In this document: piece after piece, positions 63,942 through 64,000 of the stretch
How the letters are laid out: each line of letters begins with the position of its first letter
How positions within the stretch are numbered: position 1 is the stretch's first letter
Origin: Paramacrobiotus metropolitanus
Lineage: Eukaryota > Tardigrada > Eutardigrada > Parachela > Macrobiotidae
Direction: 5' to 3'
Assembly (NCBI RefSeq): GCF_019649055.1
Contig: NW_026570380.1
Coordinates: 183,805-247,804, forward strand
DNA length: 64,000 bases
Notes under the pieces: model-generated
Databases searched by the model: none
What the model was told of the DNA's origin: nothing
Seen by the model: the letters and a program-made list of their open reading frames with translations, nothing else
Program-made: the position numbers and the translations under genes

Positions 63942-63947
63942 GGTAAC
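63942..63947. repeat. Polinton target-site duplication, right
   Basis: GGTAAC, identical to 41649-41654. Confidence 0.92.
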
Positions 63948-64000
63948 CTCTTTGGCGGTCGAATAGAACTGACCATACGAACACGTATTAAATCCGAAAA

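Overview
This window is intron-containing eukaryotic DNA, most likely from an invertebrate animal. Introns are very short (about 43-70 bp, GT-AG), and the transposon mix (Polinton/Maverick, DIRS, Helitron, Copia, Ty3/gypsy, palindromic elements) is metazoan. The species cannot be fixed from the sequence. There is one convincing host-type gene, an intronless two-domain nucleotide-sugar enzyme at 1794-3740 in which a UER1-like epimerase/reductase precedes a 4,6-dehydratase. A broken membrane-protein frame lies at 40814-41567. Nearly everything else is mobile DNA.

Layout. 1-4.3 kb: the sugar gene and spacer. 4.3-11 kb: a Polinton-type DNA polymerase B fragment, two copies of a 247-bp non-autonomous element with 3-bp target duplications, and a shattered Helitron Rep gene that one of those copies interrupts. 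11.9-14.7 kb: a dead Copia element in minus orientation, with a full 271-bp LTR and a truncated partner. 16-36 kb: nested retroelements. A degraded minus-strand LTR-element coding region is split by a DIRS-type tyrosine-recombinase element with open gag, RT-RNase H and recombinase frames (17.6-21.4 kb). It is split again by a gag-only LTR element bounded by TGCC (25169-30342). Ty3/gypsy pol remnants follow at 33.3-35.7 kb. 36-40.8 kb: palindromes, a TATA-binding-protein (TBP)-like gene, and a 1727-bp foldback element with 258-bp inverted repeats.

The centrepiece is a complete Polinton/Maverick (virus-like transposon) at 41655-63941. It has about 75-bp terminal inverted repeats starting AGT and a perfect 6-bp target duplication, GGTAAC. 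Its morphogenesis genes run ATPase, pX-like, two small frames, integrase, penton-like minor capsid, core-like, major capsid and cysteine protease, head to tail from 44832 to 51034. Gaps between them are -26 to +9 nt, so they must be expressed jointly. It also carries unusual cargo: a two-repeat TBP-like gene whose start codon overlaps that of the ATPase head to head, and an inhibitor-of-apoptosis gene (BIR-BIR-RING) with two introns. It carries unrecognised genes as well, including an intact 357-aa frame. Both the major capsid gene and the polymerase contain spliceosomal introns.

The ATPase, protease, IAP and several orphan frames are open. The polymerase, integrase, penton, core, major capsid and TBP-like frames carry stops or frameshifts, so this copy looks like a decaying provirus-like insertion. 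A second, separate TBP-like gene at 37.4 kb suggests a recurring TBP lineage tied to these elements.
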